A stretch of 62,154 nucleotides of DNA from Clostridia bacterium. Lineage in GTDB: Bacteria > Bacillota > Clostridia > Oscillospirales > CAG-272. Of the stretch, positions 17,812 to 26,800 are shown one piece after another. The stretch is from assembly GCA_017508195.1 (NCBI GenBank), contig JAFVZL010000032.1:1-62154 (forward strand), written 5' to 3'. The notes under the pieces were generated by a model. The model made no database searches and was not told the DNA's origin. It worked only from the letters and a program-made list of their open reading frames with translations. Positions within the stretch are counted from its first letter, which is position 1, and every line of letters begins with the position of its first letter. Position numbers and translations under genes: made by a program.

Positions 17812-19038
17812 ATGAAAAAAACAAGACTCAGAAAATATGCCGAGCTTATCGCAAAGGTAGGCGTCAACGTAAAGAAGGGACAGGAGGTTATCGTTCAGGC
17901 AGAGCTTGATCAGCCGGAATTCGTAAAGATGGTCGTCGACGAGTGCTACAAGCTCGGTGCAAAGAAGGTTTCGGTCGATTGGAGCTATCAGCCCCTTACC
18001 CGCTCTCACGTTAGATATTGCTCGGCCGAAGTTCTCGGCTCGCTCGAGGATTGGCAGCTAGCAAAATGGGAAAGACAGACCGAGGTCATCCCCTGCAAAA
18101 TATATCTTATGTCCGAGGATCCCGACGGTCTTGACGGTATAAATATGAAAAAATATGCTACCGCTATGGCTAAGCGCGGTAAGCTCATCAAGCCCATCAG
18201 ACAGAAGATGGAAAACAAGTATCAGTGGTGTATCGCAGCAGTTCCCGGTGCCGCATGGGCAAAGAAGGTATTCCCCGAGCTCCGCGTCAATCAGGCTATC
18301 GAGAAGCTCTGGGAGGCTATTCTCGACACCTCCCGCGTTAATGACGATCCCATCGGAGCATGGGACGAGCATAACAAGGACCTCGCAAAGAGATGCGAAT
18401 ATCTCAACTCGCTCGGTCTTACCAAGCTCGTATACAAGGCGTCAAACGGAACGGATCTCACAGTAGGCCTCTCACCCGAGATCATCTTTGCCGGCGGCGG
18501 TGAGAACGCGCTCGGATCGGGAATTTACTTCAACCCGAATATCCCCTCCGAGGAAATATTCACCTCCCCCATCAAGGGTGAGGCTGAGGGTATAGTTTAC
18601 TCCTCAAAGCCACTCGCATATAACGGTGCACTTATCGAAAACTTCTCTATGAGATTCGAGGGCGGTAAGGTCGTAGAGGTCAAGGCGGAAAAGAACGAGG
18701 ATGTCCTGCGCGAGCTCATCGCAATGGACGAGGGCGCGCCTTATCTCGGTGAATGTGCATTCGTACCCTACACCTCTCCTATCAGGGAGTCGGGCATACT
18801 CTTCTACAATACTCTCTTTGACGAGAACGCATCCTGCCACCTTGCTATCGGACGCGGCTTCACTAATCTCTATCGCGGATACGAGGATATGACCGAGGAG
18901 GAGATACACGCGAAGGGCATCAACGACTCTATCGTGCACGAGGACTTCATGATCGGCACTGCTGATATGTCCATCACCGGTATCACAGCTGATGGAAAAG
19001 AGTTCAAGATCTTCGAGCGCGGAGAGTGGGCTTTCTAA
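17812..19038 (+). CDS. M29 family aminopeptidase
   Basis: 408 residues. Metal-dependent aminopeptidase of the thermophilic aminopeptidase (AmpS/PepS) family. The N-terminus LRKYAELIAKVGVNVKKGQEV is typical. Conserved C-terminal features include GECAFVPYTSPI, LFYNTLFDENASCHLAIG and HEDFMIGTADM, which carry the Glu, His and Asp metal ligands. ATG 17812 is preceded by GGAG; a TTG at 17800 overlaps that site and is rejected. A strong terminator follows directly. Expected in cytosolic peptide degradation. Confidence 0.92.
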   Translation: MKKTRLRKYAELIAKVGVNVKKGQEVIVQAELDQPEFVKMVVDECYKLGAKKVSVDWSYQPLTRSHVRYCSAEVLGSLEDWQLAKWERQTEVIPCKIYLMSEDPDGLDGINMKKYATAMAKRGKLIKPIRQKMENKYQWCIAAVPGAAWAKKVFPELRVNQAIEKLWEAILDTSRVNDDPIGAWDEHNKDLAKRCEYLNSLGLTKLVYKASNGTDLTVGLSPEIIFAGGGENALGSGIYFNPNIPSEEIFTSPIKGEAEGIVYSSKPLAYNGALIENFSMRFEGGKVVEVKAEKNEDVLRELIAMDEGAPYLGECAFVPYTSPIRESGILFYNTLFDENASCHLAIGRGFTNLYRGYEDMTEEEIHAKGINDSIVHEDFMIGTADMSITGITADGKEFKIFERGEWAF

Positions 19039-19085
19039 TAAAAAAGTAGGTTAAACACCGCGTTTTGACAATAGTTGTTTACTAT

Positions 19086-19118
19086 AAAAGGAGCTTCGGT
19101 TATCGAAGCTCCTTTTTT
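19086..19118 (+). terminator. terminator of the M29 gene
   Basis: Arms 19086-19098 and 19104-19116, a 13-bp stem with GTTAT loop, ending in a T run. An IS200-like element begins a few tens of bases after it. Confidence 0.9.
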
Positions 19119-19162
19119 CTTATTGTAATAGCCATCCGAATCAAAGAGGAGGATGGCGTGAA

Positions 19163-19185
19163 AACCACCAGTCCGGCTGGTGGTT
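19163..19185 (+). repeat. left-end hairpin of the IS200 element
   Basis: Nine-bp perfect stem, loop TCCGG. Expected recognition structure for the Y1 transposase on single-stranded DNA. Confidence 0.8.
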
Positions 19186-19217
19186 CTAAAAAGCTTTAGC
19201 TATGCGTAGAAAAAGAA

Positions 19218-19277
19218 CCTCCCTTGGTGTATAATAGAGTCGGTCTGCCAACCAACAAAATTAAAAACCAAGGGAGG
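19218..19277 (+). promoter_or_regulatory. inverted repeat hiding the tnpA ribosome binding site
   Basis: CCTCCCTTGGT (19218-19228) is the exact complement of ACCAAGGGAGG (19267-19277), which contains the tnpA ribosome binding site. Pairing of the leader would block translation, as is known for IS200 tnpA in enterobacteria. A TATAAT-like motif (19230-19235) lies in the loop; if transcription starts there, the hairpin would not form, so it may act only on read-through transcripts. Confidence 0.7.
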
Positions 19278-19285
19278 ATCAAGTC

Positions 19286-19759
19286 GTGAAACTTGACACA
19301 GATAGTTTAGCACATACGCAATGGAATTGCAAGTACCATATAGTATTTGCCCCAAAATACAGGCGGCAAGTGATATATGGTAAAATCAAAGCAGATATAG
19401 GAAAGATGTTACGAAAGCTCTGCGAATATAAAGGGATAGAAATTATAGAAGCAGAGGCGTGCTCCGACCATATACATATGCTAATTTCAGTTCCACCGAA
19501 GTATAGTATATCACAGATAATGGGATATCTCAAGGGGAAAAGCAGCCTAATGATCTTTGAAAAGTATGCCAATTTAAAATACAAATACGGAAATAGGCAC
19601 TTTTGGTGTAGAGGGTTTTACGTAGATACGGTAGGACGAAACAAAAAGGCAATACAACAGTACATAAGGAAGCAATTACAAGAAGATCACGAAGAAGAAC
19701 AATTGAGCATCAAAGAGTTTGTTGACCCGTTTACGGGTCTGCCAGTGAAAGAAGGCTAA
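19286..19759 (+). CDS. tnpA: IS200/IS605-type Y1 transposase
   Basis: 157 residues from a GTG start at 19286, with GGGAGG at 19272-19277. It is a single-strand DNA transposase of the HUH superfamily: the HUH motif is H62-I63-H64 in DHIHML and the nucleophilic tyrosine is Y126 in IQQYIRKQ. Length matches the usual 130-160. FWCRGFYVDTVG is a family hallmark. The frame is intact, so the element may be active. Translation is probably repressed by the leader inverted repeat. Confidence 0.96.
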   Translation: MKLDTDSLAHTQWNCKYHIVFAPKYRRQVIYGKIKADIGKMLRKLCEYKGIEIIEAEACSDHIHMLISVPPKYSISQIMGYLKGKSSLMIFEKYANLKYKYGNRHFWCRGFYVDTVGRNKKAIQQYIRKQLQEDHEEEQLSIKEFVDPFTGLPVKEG

Positions 19760-19765
19760 GGTAAA

Positions 19766-19857
19766 AGCCCCTTTAGGGGCTCGCCGGTGATTGTCATGCG
19801 GTTGGCAGACTTTTCGATGAGCCTTTAGGCTCGGCCGGTGAAATGCCCTAAGGGGGC
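19766..19857 (+). ncRNA. possible structured RNA region at the IS right end
   Basis: Between the tnpA stop and the right-end hairpin lie three short hairpins: AGCCCC-TTTA-GGGGCT (19766-19781), GAGCC-TTTA-GGCTC (19819-19832) and GCCCT-AA-GGGGGC (19845-19857). The first two are each followed by a similar GCCGGTGA stretch. Such a series of hairpins just before the right end resembles the guide-RNA scaffold of TnpB-bearing relatives, but no tnpB exists here. It could be a remnant, a transposition-control RNA or simple DNA structure. Tentative. Confidence 0.35.
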
Positions 19858-19864
19858 TTGTGCA

Positions 19865-19887
19865 AACCACCAGCACGGCTGGTGGTT
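19865..19887 (+). repeat. right-end hairpin of the IS200 element
   Basis: Same 9-bp stem as the left-end hairpin, loop CACGG. It ends 19 bp before the stop codon of the convergent FAD-dehydrogenase gene. Confidence 0.8.
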
Positions 19888-19905
19888 ATGATTGATCAAT
19901 CGCAC

Positions 19906-21489
19906 TTATTTTCCAAACATTTCTATCAGCTTGGCTGCCTGTCTGAGGCCGTCTGTAGCCGAGGATACTATTCCTCCGGCATAGCCCGCGCCCTCCCCTG
20001 TCGGGTATATGCCATTGTGACCAAGCGCGACACCTTGCTCGTCTCTCTCCATTCTGAGGGGCGAGGTCGTTCTTGTTTCGGGGCCTGTTAGGACAGCATC
20101 GGAATAGTTGAAGCCCGGCATCCACAGATCAAAATCCACCATTCCCAAGCGGAGCGAATCTTCGATATAGTCAGGAAGATATTCCGAAACTCCTAGCTGC
20201 TCAACACCTCTTGGATAGGTTGGACACACATCACCGAATGTTGTACTTTTATCAGCCGTCATAAGCGAAGAAAGCGTTGATGCGGGGGCTTTATATCTGT
20301 TTGTTTTCGAGAACGCCAACCTCTCTATTCTCTCTTGATATTCTATTCCTGCGAGCGGATGCTCTGAGCCGAAGTCGGCGGGTGTTACGCTGACGAGCAT
20401 TGCGCTATTTGAGTTATCCCCCATCCTTGCGTGCTCACTCATACCGTTAGTTACTATTGCACCTTCGCTGCTGGTAGCGGCTACAACCGTACCGCCCGGA
20501 CACATACAGAAGCTATATACGCTTCTCCCCGAGGGCAGATGAGTAACAAGATGATAGGATGCGCTCTCGGATATGATATTACTCGCTTCCCGATATACAA
20601 GCTTATTGATATACTCGCGCTTATGCTCTATGCGTACACCGATACCGAAGCCTTTCGGTGTCATTTGGATGCCTTTGTCATATAGCATCCTCACTGTATC
20701 CCTTGCACTGTGACCGATAGCTATAATGGCGGCAGCGGTGTCTATTCTATACTCTTCGCCATTCTTTTGGTATATTACTGCGGTAAGCTCTCCGTCTATA
20801 AGTTCAAGCTCTGTCAGCTTTGCAGAGAATATGAACTCTCCACCGAGCGACTCGATTTTTTCCCTGATTGCCGTCAGTATGCGCGGCAGCTTATCCGTTC
20901 CGAGGTGTGCGGTTGAGGAAAAAGCAATATCATCAGTTGCTCCCGAAGCTATAAACTCAAAAAGAACTCTTCTTTTATACGGGTCCTTAGAGCCTACCTT
21001 AAGCTTTCCGTCGGAAAAAGTACCTGCTCCGCCCTCACCGAACTGCACGTTGCACTCGGTGTCGAGTATGCCGAGTCTGTTAAAAAGGGCAACCTTTTCA
21101 GCCCTCTTGGCGACGGGTAATCCGCGCTCGAGAACTATGGGTCTTGCACCCGATTCGGCAAGTGCAAGTGCGGCAAATAACCCCGCAGGTCCTGCACCTA
21201 CGACTACCGGGCGGAAATCAAAGCTGTGACTTTCTATATAGAAGATCTCTTCCTCGTGCGGCTTAACGCGATTCCTTATTTTAAGGAGTCCGCGCTCACG
21301 CTCATCGCTCGTTCTGAATGCAACCGTGCATTTATACGAGGGTGATGCAGTATCAGATAAATCGAGAGTACGCTGCAACAGATGCTCTTCCCTTATCTCA
21401 TCTCTTTCTATCGGCAATGACGCGCATATAGCATCGATAATGTCGGAGGACGAGTATCCAAGCTTAAGTCTTATATCAATTTTTATCAT
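19906..21489 (-). CDS. FAD-dependent dehydrogenase (COG2509 type)
   Basis: 527 residues. An N-terminal domain of about 90 residues precedes a Rossmann FAD-binding motif, VVVGAGPAGLFAALALAESG, with GAGPAG at residues 98-103. Further on are FGEGGAGTFSDGKLK, a second nucleotide-contact region AIGHSARDT, and the C-terminal GEGAGYAGGIVSSATDG. These are typical of the uncharacterised NAD(P)/FAD-dependent dehydrogenases of COG2509. The physiological substrate is unknown. GGAGG precedes the ATG, and a TATAAT (21516-21521) lies upstream. Confidence 0.85.
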   Translation of the reverse strand: MIKIDIRLKLGYSSSDIIDAICASLPIERDEIREEHLLQRTLDLSDTASPSYKCTVAFRTSDERERGLLKIRNRVKPHEEEIFYIESHSFDFRPVVVGAGPAGLFAALALAESGARPIVLERGLPVAKRAEKVALFNRLGILDTECNVQFGEGGAGTFSDGKLKVGSKDPYKRRVLFEFIASGATDDIAFSSTAHLGTDKLPRILTAIREKIESLGGEFIFSAKLTELELIDGELTAVIYQKNGEEYRIDTAAAIIAIGHSARDTVRMLYDKGIQMTPKGFGIGVRIEHKREYINKLVYREASNIISESASYHLVTHLPSGRSVYSFCMCPGGTVVAATSSEGAIVTNGMSEHARMGDNSNSAMLVSVTPADFGSEHPLAGIEYQERIERLAFSKTNRYKAPASTLSSLMTADKSTTFGDVCPTYPRGVEQLGVSEYLPDYIEDSLRLGMVDFDLWMPGFNYSDAVLTGPETRTTSPLRMERDEQGVALGHNGIYPTGEGAGYAGGIVSSATDGLRQAAKLIEMFGK

Positions 21490-21585
21490 ACCTTGTCCTC
21501 CATTCCTTTTTTCTCTATTATAGCATAAATTACGTTAACATTAAAGTCTTTTTTTATTTTAGTGAACTCTTTTTACAAAAAAGCT

Positions 21586-21618
21586 GAGCGAAGATATCCT
21601 CTTGGGATATCTTCGCTC
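21586..21618 (-). terminator. terminator of the carbohydrate transport operon
   Basis: Perfect 14-bp stem (21586-21599 with 21605-21618). On the minus strand it is followed by AGCTTTTTTG, on the plus strand by TTTGTTT. It lies 78 bp past the last permease stop. Confidence 0.85.
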
Positions 21619-21695
21619 TTTGTTTACCCTCACGGGTAGCGATGTATACTATTTTTCTGTCGAAAAATGGTACAATTCAAAGACAAATCCTTGAA

Positions 21696-22769
21696 TTAGC
21701 CTACAATACCCGAACGCTCAATACCCTCAACCAGATATCTCTGACAGAAGAGGTACATGATAATAAGCGGAGCAATTATAAGCATACCTGCCGTGTTCTG
21801 AACGATGTTATAATACAGAGTCTTTGCTCCGTATCCGTTCGGAGGAATGAGTGAGGGAGGCATCTGAGTGTACATATCGGGCATAAGAATGACCTTAAAC
21901 TGAGGGTCATCCGTGTAGAAGAAGAGACTGTGATAGAACTCATCGGTCCACTGCCACGAGAAGGAGAAGAGGAAGATCGTGATCATCATCGGCACCGCAA
22001 GGGGCAGGATGATCTGGAAGAAGGTACGGAAAACGCCCGAACCGTCAACGTATGCAGACTCCTCAAGCTCATCGGGAACTCCCTTAAAGAACTGTCGCAT
22101 CAGGTAGATGTAAAGACCGTTCTTGAAAGCAAGACCGCCGATAGAAAGAATAAACAGAGGCCAGAAGGTGAACGTCAGGTCAAGCGCATCGCCGGTAACA
22201 AGCTCAATGATACCGGGATACTGCCAGGAAAGCACGGTTGCAAGGTCGAAGGATGCAAAGTGCTTCATGATCGACGTCTGAAGTGCGCTGTGCGGGATAA
22301 CCATCGTTACGATAACTGCGATCATTACGATAGAGTTGCCCTTGAACTTGAACTTAGCAAGTCCGTATCCGACAAGACAGGATACCATCATCTGAATTAC
22401 AGCACACATAAGTGATAGCAAGAGGGTGTTGATAAAGCCCTCAAAGTAGTTGTTCTCGAATATGATAGCCTGATAGATCTCGAGAGTCGGATTCTTCGGA
22501 ACAAGAGATACCGTCGCGTCAAGAACGTCAGCCTGAGTCATAAAGGAGTTAGCAATTCTTGCAAGGAAGGGATACAGAATTACGAAGGATACGCCAAGCA
22601 TAAGGATAAACTTAAGTACGTTTACACCCGCGGTGATCCACGTATTTGCTTCCTTAAGCTTCTGTATAAGCCTTTCCTTAAAGGTAAGCTTACCCTCGAA
22701 ATCTACCGAGATGCTATTCTTGGTTTCTCTTCTTACTACGGGAGTAGATTCTTCATTCATTGAAGCCAT
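21696..22769 (-). CDS. carbohydrate ABC permease, MalG/LplC type (pair 2)
   Basis: 357 residues. Inner-membrane subunit of a CUT1-type sugar importer. After a 45-residue cytoplasmic N-terminus with many charged residues come six hydrophobic helices. The EAA loop that contacts the ATPase is visible as ELEESAYVDGSGVFRTFFQIILPLA. GGAGG precedes the ATG. Last gene of the operon, 13 bp after its partner permease. The operon has no ATPase, so a shared MsmK/UgpC-type ATPase encoded elsewhere must be used (inference from CUT1 systems). Confidence 0.9.
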   Translation of the reverse strand: MASMNEESTPVVRRETKNSISVDFEGKLTFKERLIQKLKEANTWITAGVNVLKFILMLGVSFVILYPFLARIANSFMTQADVLDATVSLVPKNPTLEIYQAIIFENNYFEGFINTLLLSLMCAVIQMMVSCLVGYGLAKFKFKGNSIVMIAVIVTMVIPHSALQTSIMKHFASFDLATVLSWQYPGIIELVTGDALDLTFTFWPLFILSIGGLAFKNGLYIYLMRQFFKGVPDELEESAYVDGSGVFRTFFQIILPLAVPMMITIFLFSFSWQWTDEFYHSLFFYTDDPQFKVILMPDMYTQMPPSLIPPNGYGAKTLYYNIVQNTAGMLIIAPLIIMYLFCQRYLVEGIERSGIVG

Positions 22770-22781
22770 TTTCGCACCTCC

Positions 22782-23813
22782 TTAATCCTTTCTTTGGTAG
22801 AATACCATCGTCGAGGCAATTGCCGCGACAACGCCGATGATCAATAGAACGACCACGAAGTAGATCCAATACATCGCGATAGCGTAGTGAGGATCGACCG
22901 TTGTCTGTCCGTTGATGAATACCATCATCGGGTTTGACGAACGTGTGAACGAGTCAATAACCGTATAGATAGCATTTACAAGAATCATCGGTGAGATCAT
23001 CGGGAACGTAACCTTCCAGAAGGTCTCCCAGCCCGTCGCACCGTCGATACGGCACGCCTCGTAAATCGAGGGCGAGATCGACTGAAGACCTGCAAGGAAG
23101 ATAAGCATCTGAACACCCGAATAGTTGATAATATTGTAGATATTGTTAACAAGACCTACAACGTAAGTAACCAGCTCTCCGCCTATCGCCATGGATTGGA
23201 ATATATACTGTACGTCAAGCATATTGATAATTCCTGCTCCGGCTGAGGCTCCCGTACCGTCGTCTATACCCGCCTGGGTCTGACCCGTCGCTATATCTGC
23301 GCCATTGATCGAGTCCATAAGACCGGTTGCGATAATAACGGGAACGAAGAAGATCGCTCTGAAGGCTGCTCTACCGAGCATCTTCTGGTTAAGAACGACT
23401 GCGATAAAGAGTGCGAAGATGATGATGGCAGGCACCTCGAAGAGAAGCTGCTGTATCGACGACAGAAGCGTCGTTACGAAGCTCGGCGACTCAACGAAGG
23501 CATTAATGTAAAAGTTGAAGTAGTTGGGGGTGTAAACCTCGGTCATTACTCCGTCTACCGGAACGTAGGATCTGATGAAGAAGCTCCACCAGATCGAGTC
23601 GATCAGGATAGGCAGATATACGAGAAGAACACCGAGAATAAAGGGGAGAACAAACACGTAGCCTGCCATAGCACGCTTCTTCTCGAGCGATGCCGAGCGA
23701 CGACGGCGTTGAGGCTTTTCTTCTACCTTAGGCTCGTCGTTTTCGACTACCTCGGCAGCATTTTCTGTTATCTGCTCAGCAACTGTGGTTTCCTGAGAAA
23801 TAGTTTCTTCCAT
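22782..23813 (-). CDS. carbohydrate ABC permease, MalF/LplB type (pair 2)
   Basis: 343 residues. A charged cytoplasmic N-terminus of about 45 residues (EE/KVEEKPQRRRR) leads into six or seven helices, with a glycine-rich extracytoplasmic insert (about residues 170-200, GADIATGQTQAG). The EAA loop is IYEACRIDGATGWETFWKVTFPMI. It forms a heterodimer with the following gene product. AGGAGG lies ahead of the ATG. This second permease pair follows the DUF5696 gene, whereas pair 1 follows the binding-protein gene. Confidence 0.9.
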   Translation of the reverse strand: MEETISQETTVAEQITENAAEVVENDEPKVEEKPQRRRRSASLEKKRAMAGYVFVLPFILGVLLVYLPILIDSIWWSFFIRSYVPVDGVMTEVYTPNYFNFYINAFVESPSFVTTLLSSIQQLLFEVPAIIIFALFIAVVLNQKMLGRAAFRAIFFVPVIIATGLMDSINGADIATGQTQAGIDDGTGASAGAGIINMLDVQYIFQSMAIGGELVTYVVGLVNNIYNIINYSGVQMLIFLAGLQSISPSIYEACRIDGATGWETFWKVTFPMISPMILVNAIYTVIDSFTRSSNPMMVFINGQTTVDPHYAIAMYWIYFVVVLLIIGVVAAIASTMVFYQRKD

Positions 23814-23827
23814 TTGCCGTCTCCTCC

Positions 23828-26800
23828 TTATCCTTCAATTTTGTAAAAGCCGTATTTTTCAACGGTTTTAACGGTGTTTGCGTCAAGTCTTACAGTAACA
23901 CTGTAAACGTTGTAGTTAAGTATGAATCTGACAGTGTGACCCGTCTTCTGATTCTTATAGGTTACCATAGCAACGCGGTCATTGTCCGCAGTGTATCTGG
24001 TATAGTCATAGCTATCCTCATCGTCATTCATGGTCGAGTCGGTAACTATGTCATATGCAGTCTTCTCTGCATAGTTGCTGACAACGTCAACCGATACTGC
24101 GTATCCGCCATCGGTGCTGTAATCAGCGGTAAGTTTTGCAACTACTGCGAGAAGCTTCTCGTAGAAGGTGTCGACAGTCTCATTGTCCGTAACAGCCTTG
24201 AGCTCCTCTACGCTTATATTCATAAGCTCAGATGCCTGTGCTACGAGCTTATCGGTGTCAACGCTAAGCTTAATACCTGTACCTACGGGGACACCGTTAT
24301 CTCTCATTGCATCAAAGGCAACTCTGATAGCCTCGAGAATCTCCGCCTCAACCAGCTTAACGAACTCATCCTTGACAAGCTCTCTGTTCTCTGCCATCTC
24401 CTTTTCGTCGATAACACGCTCGGTGAGGATCATCTTGTGATCAACGATCTCGTAGTCCTGATATTTTCCGATAGCAGCGTTAAGAACGTTGTACTGCTGA
24501 ACGAGATCGTCGTACCAGTTCTGGTAGTCGATACCGTAGTAATCGTTAAGTACCTCATCCTCCTTCATAAACTCCGTATTGTCGTAGCAGAGTATGTAGT
24601 AAAGAGATGCACCGTTCTCAATAGCACGAAGGATCTCGTAGTCGGGCGAGCCCGCATAGTTGATCGGAGAGCCTGCGTAATTAACGTATCCGTGAAGCAC
24701 CATACCAATGAAGGGGACGGTGTAGGATGAGTAGGTGAAGTGGCTGGAGTCAGTAGAGATATCAAGAATATGATCAGCATATCCGAGCACGTAGGAGTTA
24801 CCCTGCGAGATCATTACGTCATAGCCATCTGTGTTTGCCATTCTGTCAAGAAGAGCGGCAATGTTTGCACTCGATTCATCACGGTTGATGGGATTCTCTT
24901 TATCGAAGTTGGAGTTAAGATCCGAACCTAAGGTAGATACAGAGATGTACTTGTGATTGTATGACGAGTAGCTGTTATTAAACTTGGTGTAAAGTCTGTC
25001 AAGTGCGTCACTCGAGATAACCATCGAGTAGAAGGACTCGTAGAATCCGAGCACCGAGTTGTAGACCTGCTTTGAAGCATAACGGTTATCAACCATTCGC
25101 GAAAGGTCTGTACCCTCGTCGACTCCGTCAAGCCATGCACTGTTGGACATGTAAGAGAAATCGAACTCGGGATATACACCGAAGCTTGCACCGTTCTTAC
25201 TGATAGCCTTAGCCTGATTGATAAGGTTTACAAAGCCGTTGCTGCCGCCGCATGCACCCTCCCAGTTAACTGCCGTGGGATAAGTGAAGTACATACCTCC
25301 GTTCGCAAAGCCGGTGAGCTTAAAGTTGATGTTGCTGATGCTCTTCATAGAGTCAACAAGCTTATCGTACTCGTCTGCTCTCTTTGCGTACTTCTCGCGA
25401 AGAGTCTTATTATCGACCTCCGCCTCGGATCTCGTTCTGTACTCCTTTGCCTTTGCCTTGAACTTTGTGGTTACATCCGCAAGCTCCTTATACATCGTAA
25501 CGATATCGTCAAATGTAGTAAGAGGCTTGGATACAGTTACGGGGAAGGTAAGGAACTTCTCCATTACCGTCATGGAACCGAGAGCTTCAATGTAAAGGGG
25601 AAGATCTTCGCCGACATTCTCAAGTGCGGTAAGATCGCCAAGAGACTTAAGATAGTCGCGGTAATAGTTTGCCATACCGACGTAGCTTGCGGGAGTCTTT
25701 GCACCGGCAAGCGTAGGATCGTCAAGCATTACGTATCTCGTAATATACGAGCCTGTGTACTTGGAATCAGATACGATCTTGTAGGTAGAGCCCGAACCTC
25801 CCGTAGAGCTGTCAAGCTTATACTCATCGGAGGGATAAGGTGAATAGGATGCGTATACGGAAGAATACTGGTGAGTGTTACCTCCGAACGATACGTACAT
25901 GGTAGCAAGTGATGCGCCTTCCTCAAGGATCGCAAAGAAGCCACCCTTGTGATCGGTATAGTCTGCAGTGCTGCCGGTGCCGTATCTTGCGGTAGTGGTA
26001 ATACCGTAAACAGGCATGGTAACGATCTCCTTGTGCTTACCTGAGGGGTTAGCATAAGCAAAGTCATCACCGTAAACCGAAAGAATCAAAGATACGTTCT
26101 GCTTTTCCTTATCATCGTAAAAGTCAGAGTACTCGATAACAGATCCGGAGCCGTCGGGAATAAATACGTATCCGTCCTTTGTGAGATCACCCGAGCCGAA
26201 ATACTGAAGAGGCGTGATCGAATCAAGGTTGTAAAGAGCCTCGTCGAAGCTGATCGAGTTAACGGGAAGTCTTACCGAAAGAGATCCGTCAGAATTGAAG
26301 CTGTATTCGAGAGAGCATCTGAATACCGGGTGCTCGATCAACTTGTGTACGTATTTGCACTCCGCCTCATGCTCAGTGAGCATATCAATGGTGTATGCGG
26401 AGTATCTGGTAAGCCATCTCTCAAGTCTCTTGAGCTTGTTGTTCGTATCAGCCGAACAAACGTAGATAGCAACGCCCTCTCCGAGAAGAGGCTTATCCTC
26501 AGGAGCTGTCTCGGGAGTAAGTCCGTCAGGCTTAAAGAGTGTGAAGGACGAACGGAGTGTCGCAAGAGCCTGCTTTACGCCCTTAAACTCGTTGTAGATA
26601 TCCTTATCCTTAACGGGATCAAGATACTTCTTGTATACCGTCTCACTCACCTCGGCGTATCTGAATACCGCACCGAGGTCAACTCTGCCGTCACGGTCAT
26701 ATACCGAGGTCGATCCCCACTTCTCTCTTGCGTAGAAGTTATAATCGGATTCCAGAAGGCCGTAAGTCTCAACGAGATGAGACTCGAAGAGTGAGTGATA

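Larger units (their letters stand above)
19130..19890 (+). mobile_element. IS200-type insertion sequence (tnpA only)
   Basis: A single Y1 transposase gene is flanked by two subterminal hairpins with the same 9-bp stem, AACCACCAG/CTGGTGGTT, in the same orientation: 19163-19185 (loop TCCGG) and 19865-19887 (loop CACGG). IS200/IS605 elements have such imperfect palindromes instead of terminal inverted repeats and make no target duplication. Exact ends cannot be fixed from one copy; the limits given are approximate. No tnpB is present. The insertion lies between two convergent genes, just past a terminator, and damages neither. Confidence 0.9.

Noticed and set aside
19130-19890. IS605 with an intact tnpB
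   Set aside because: Only about 100 bp lie between the tnpA stop and the right-end hairpin, with no reading frame.
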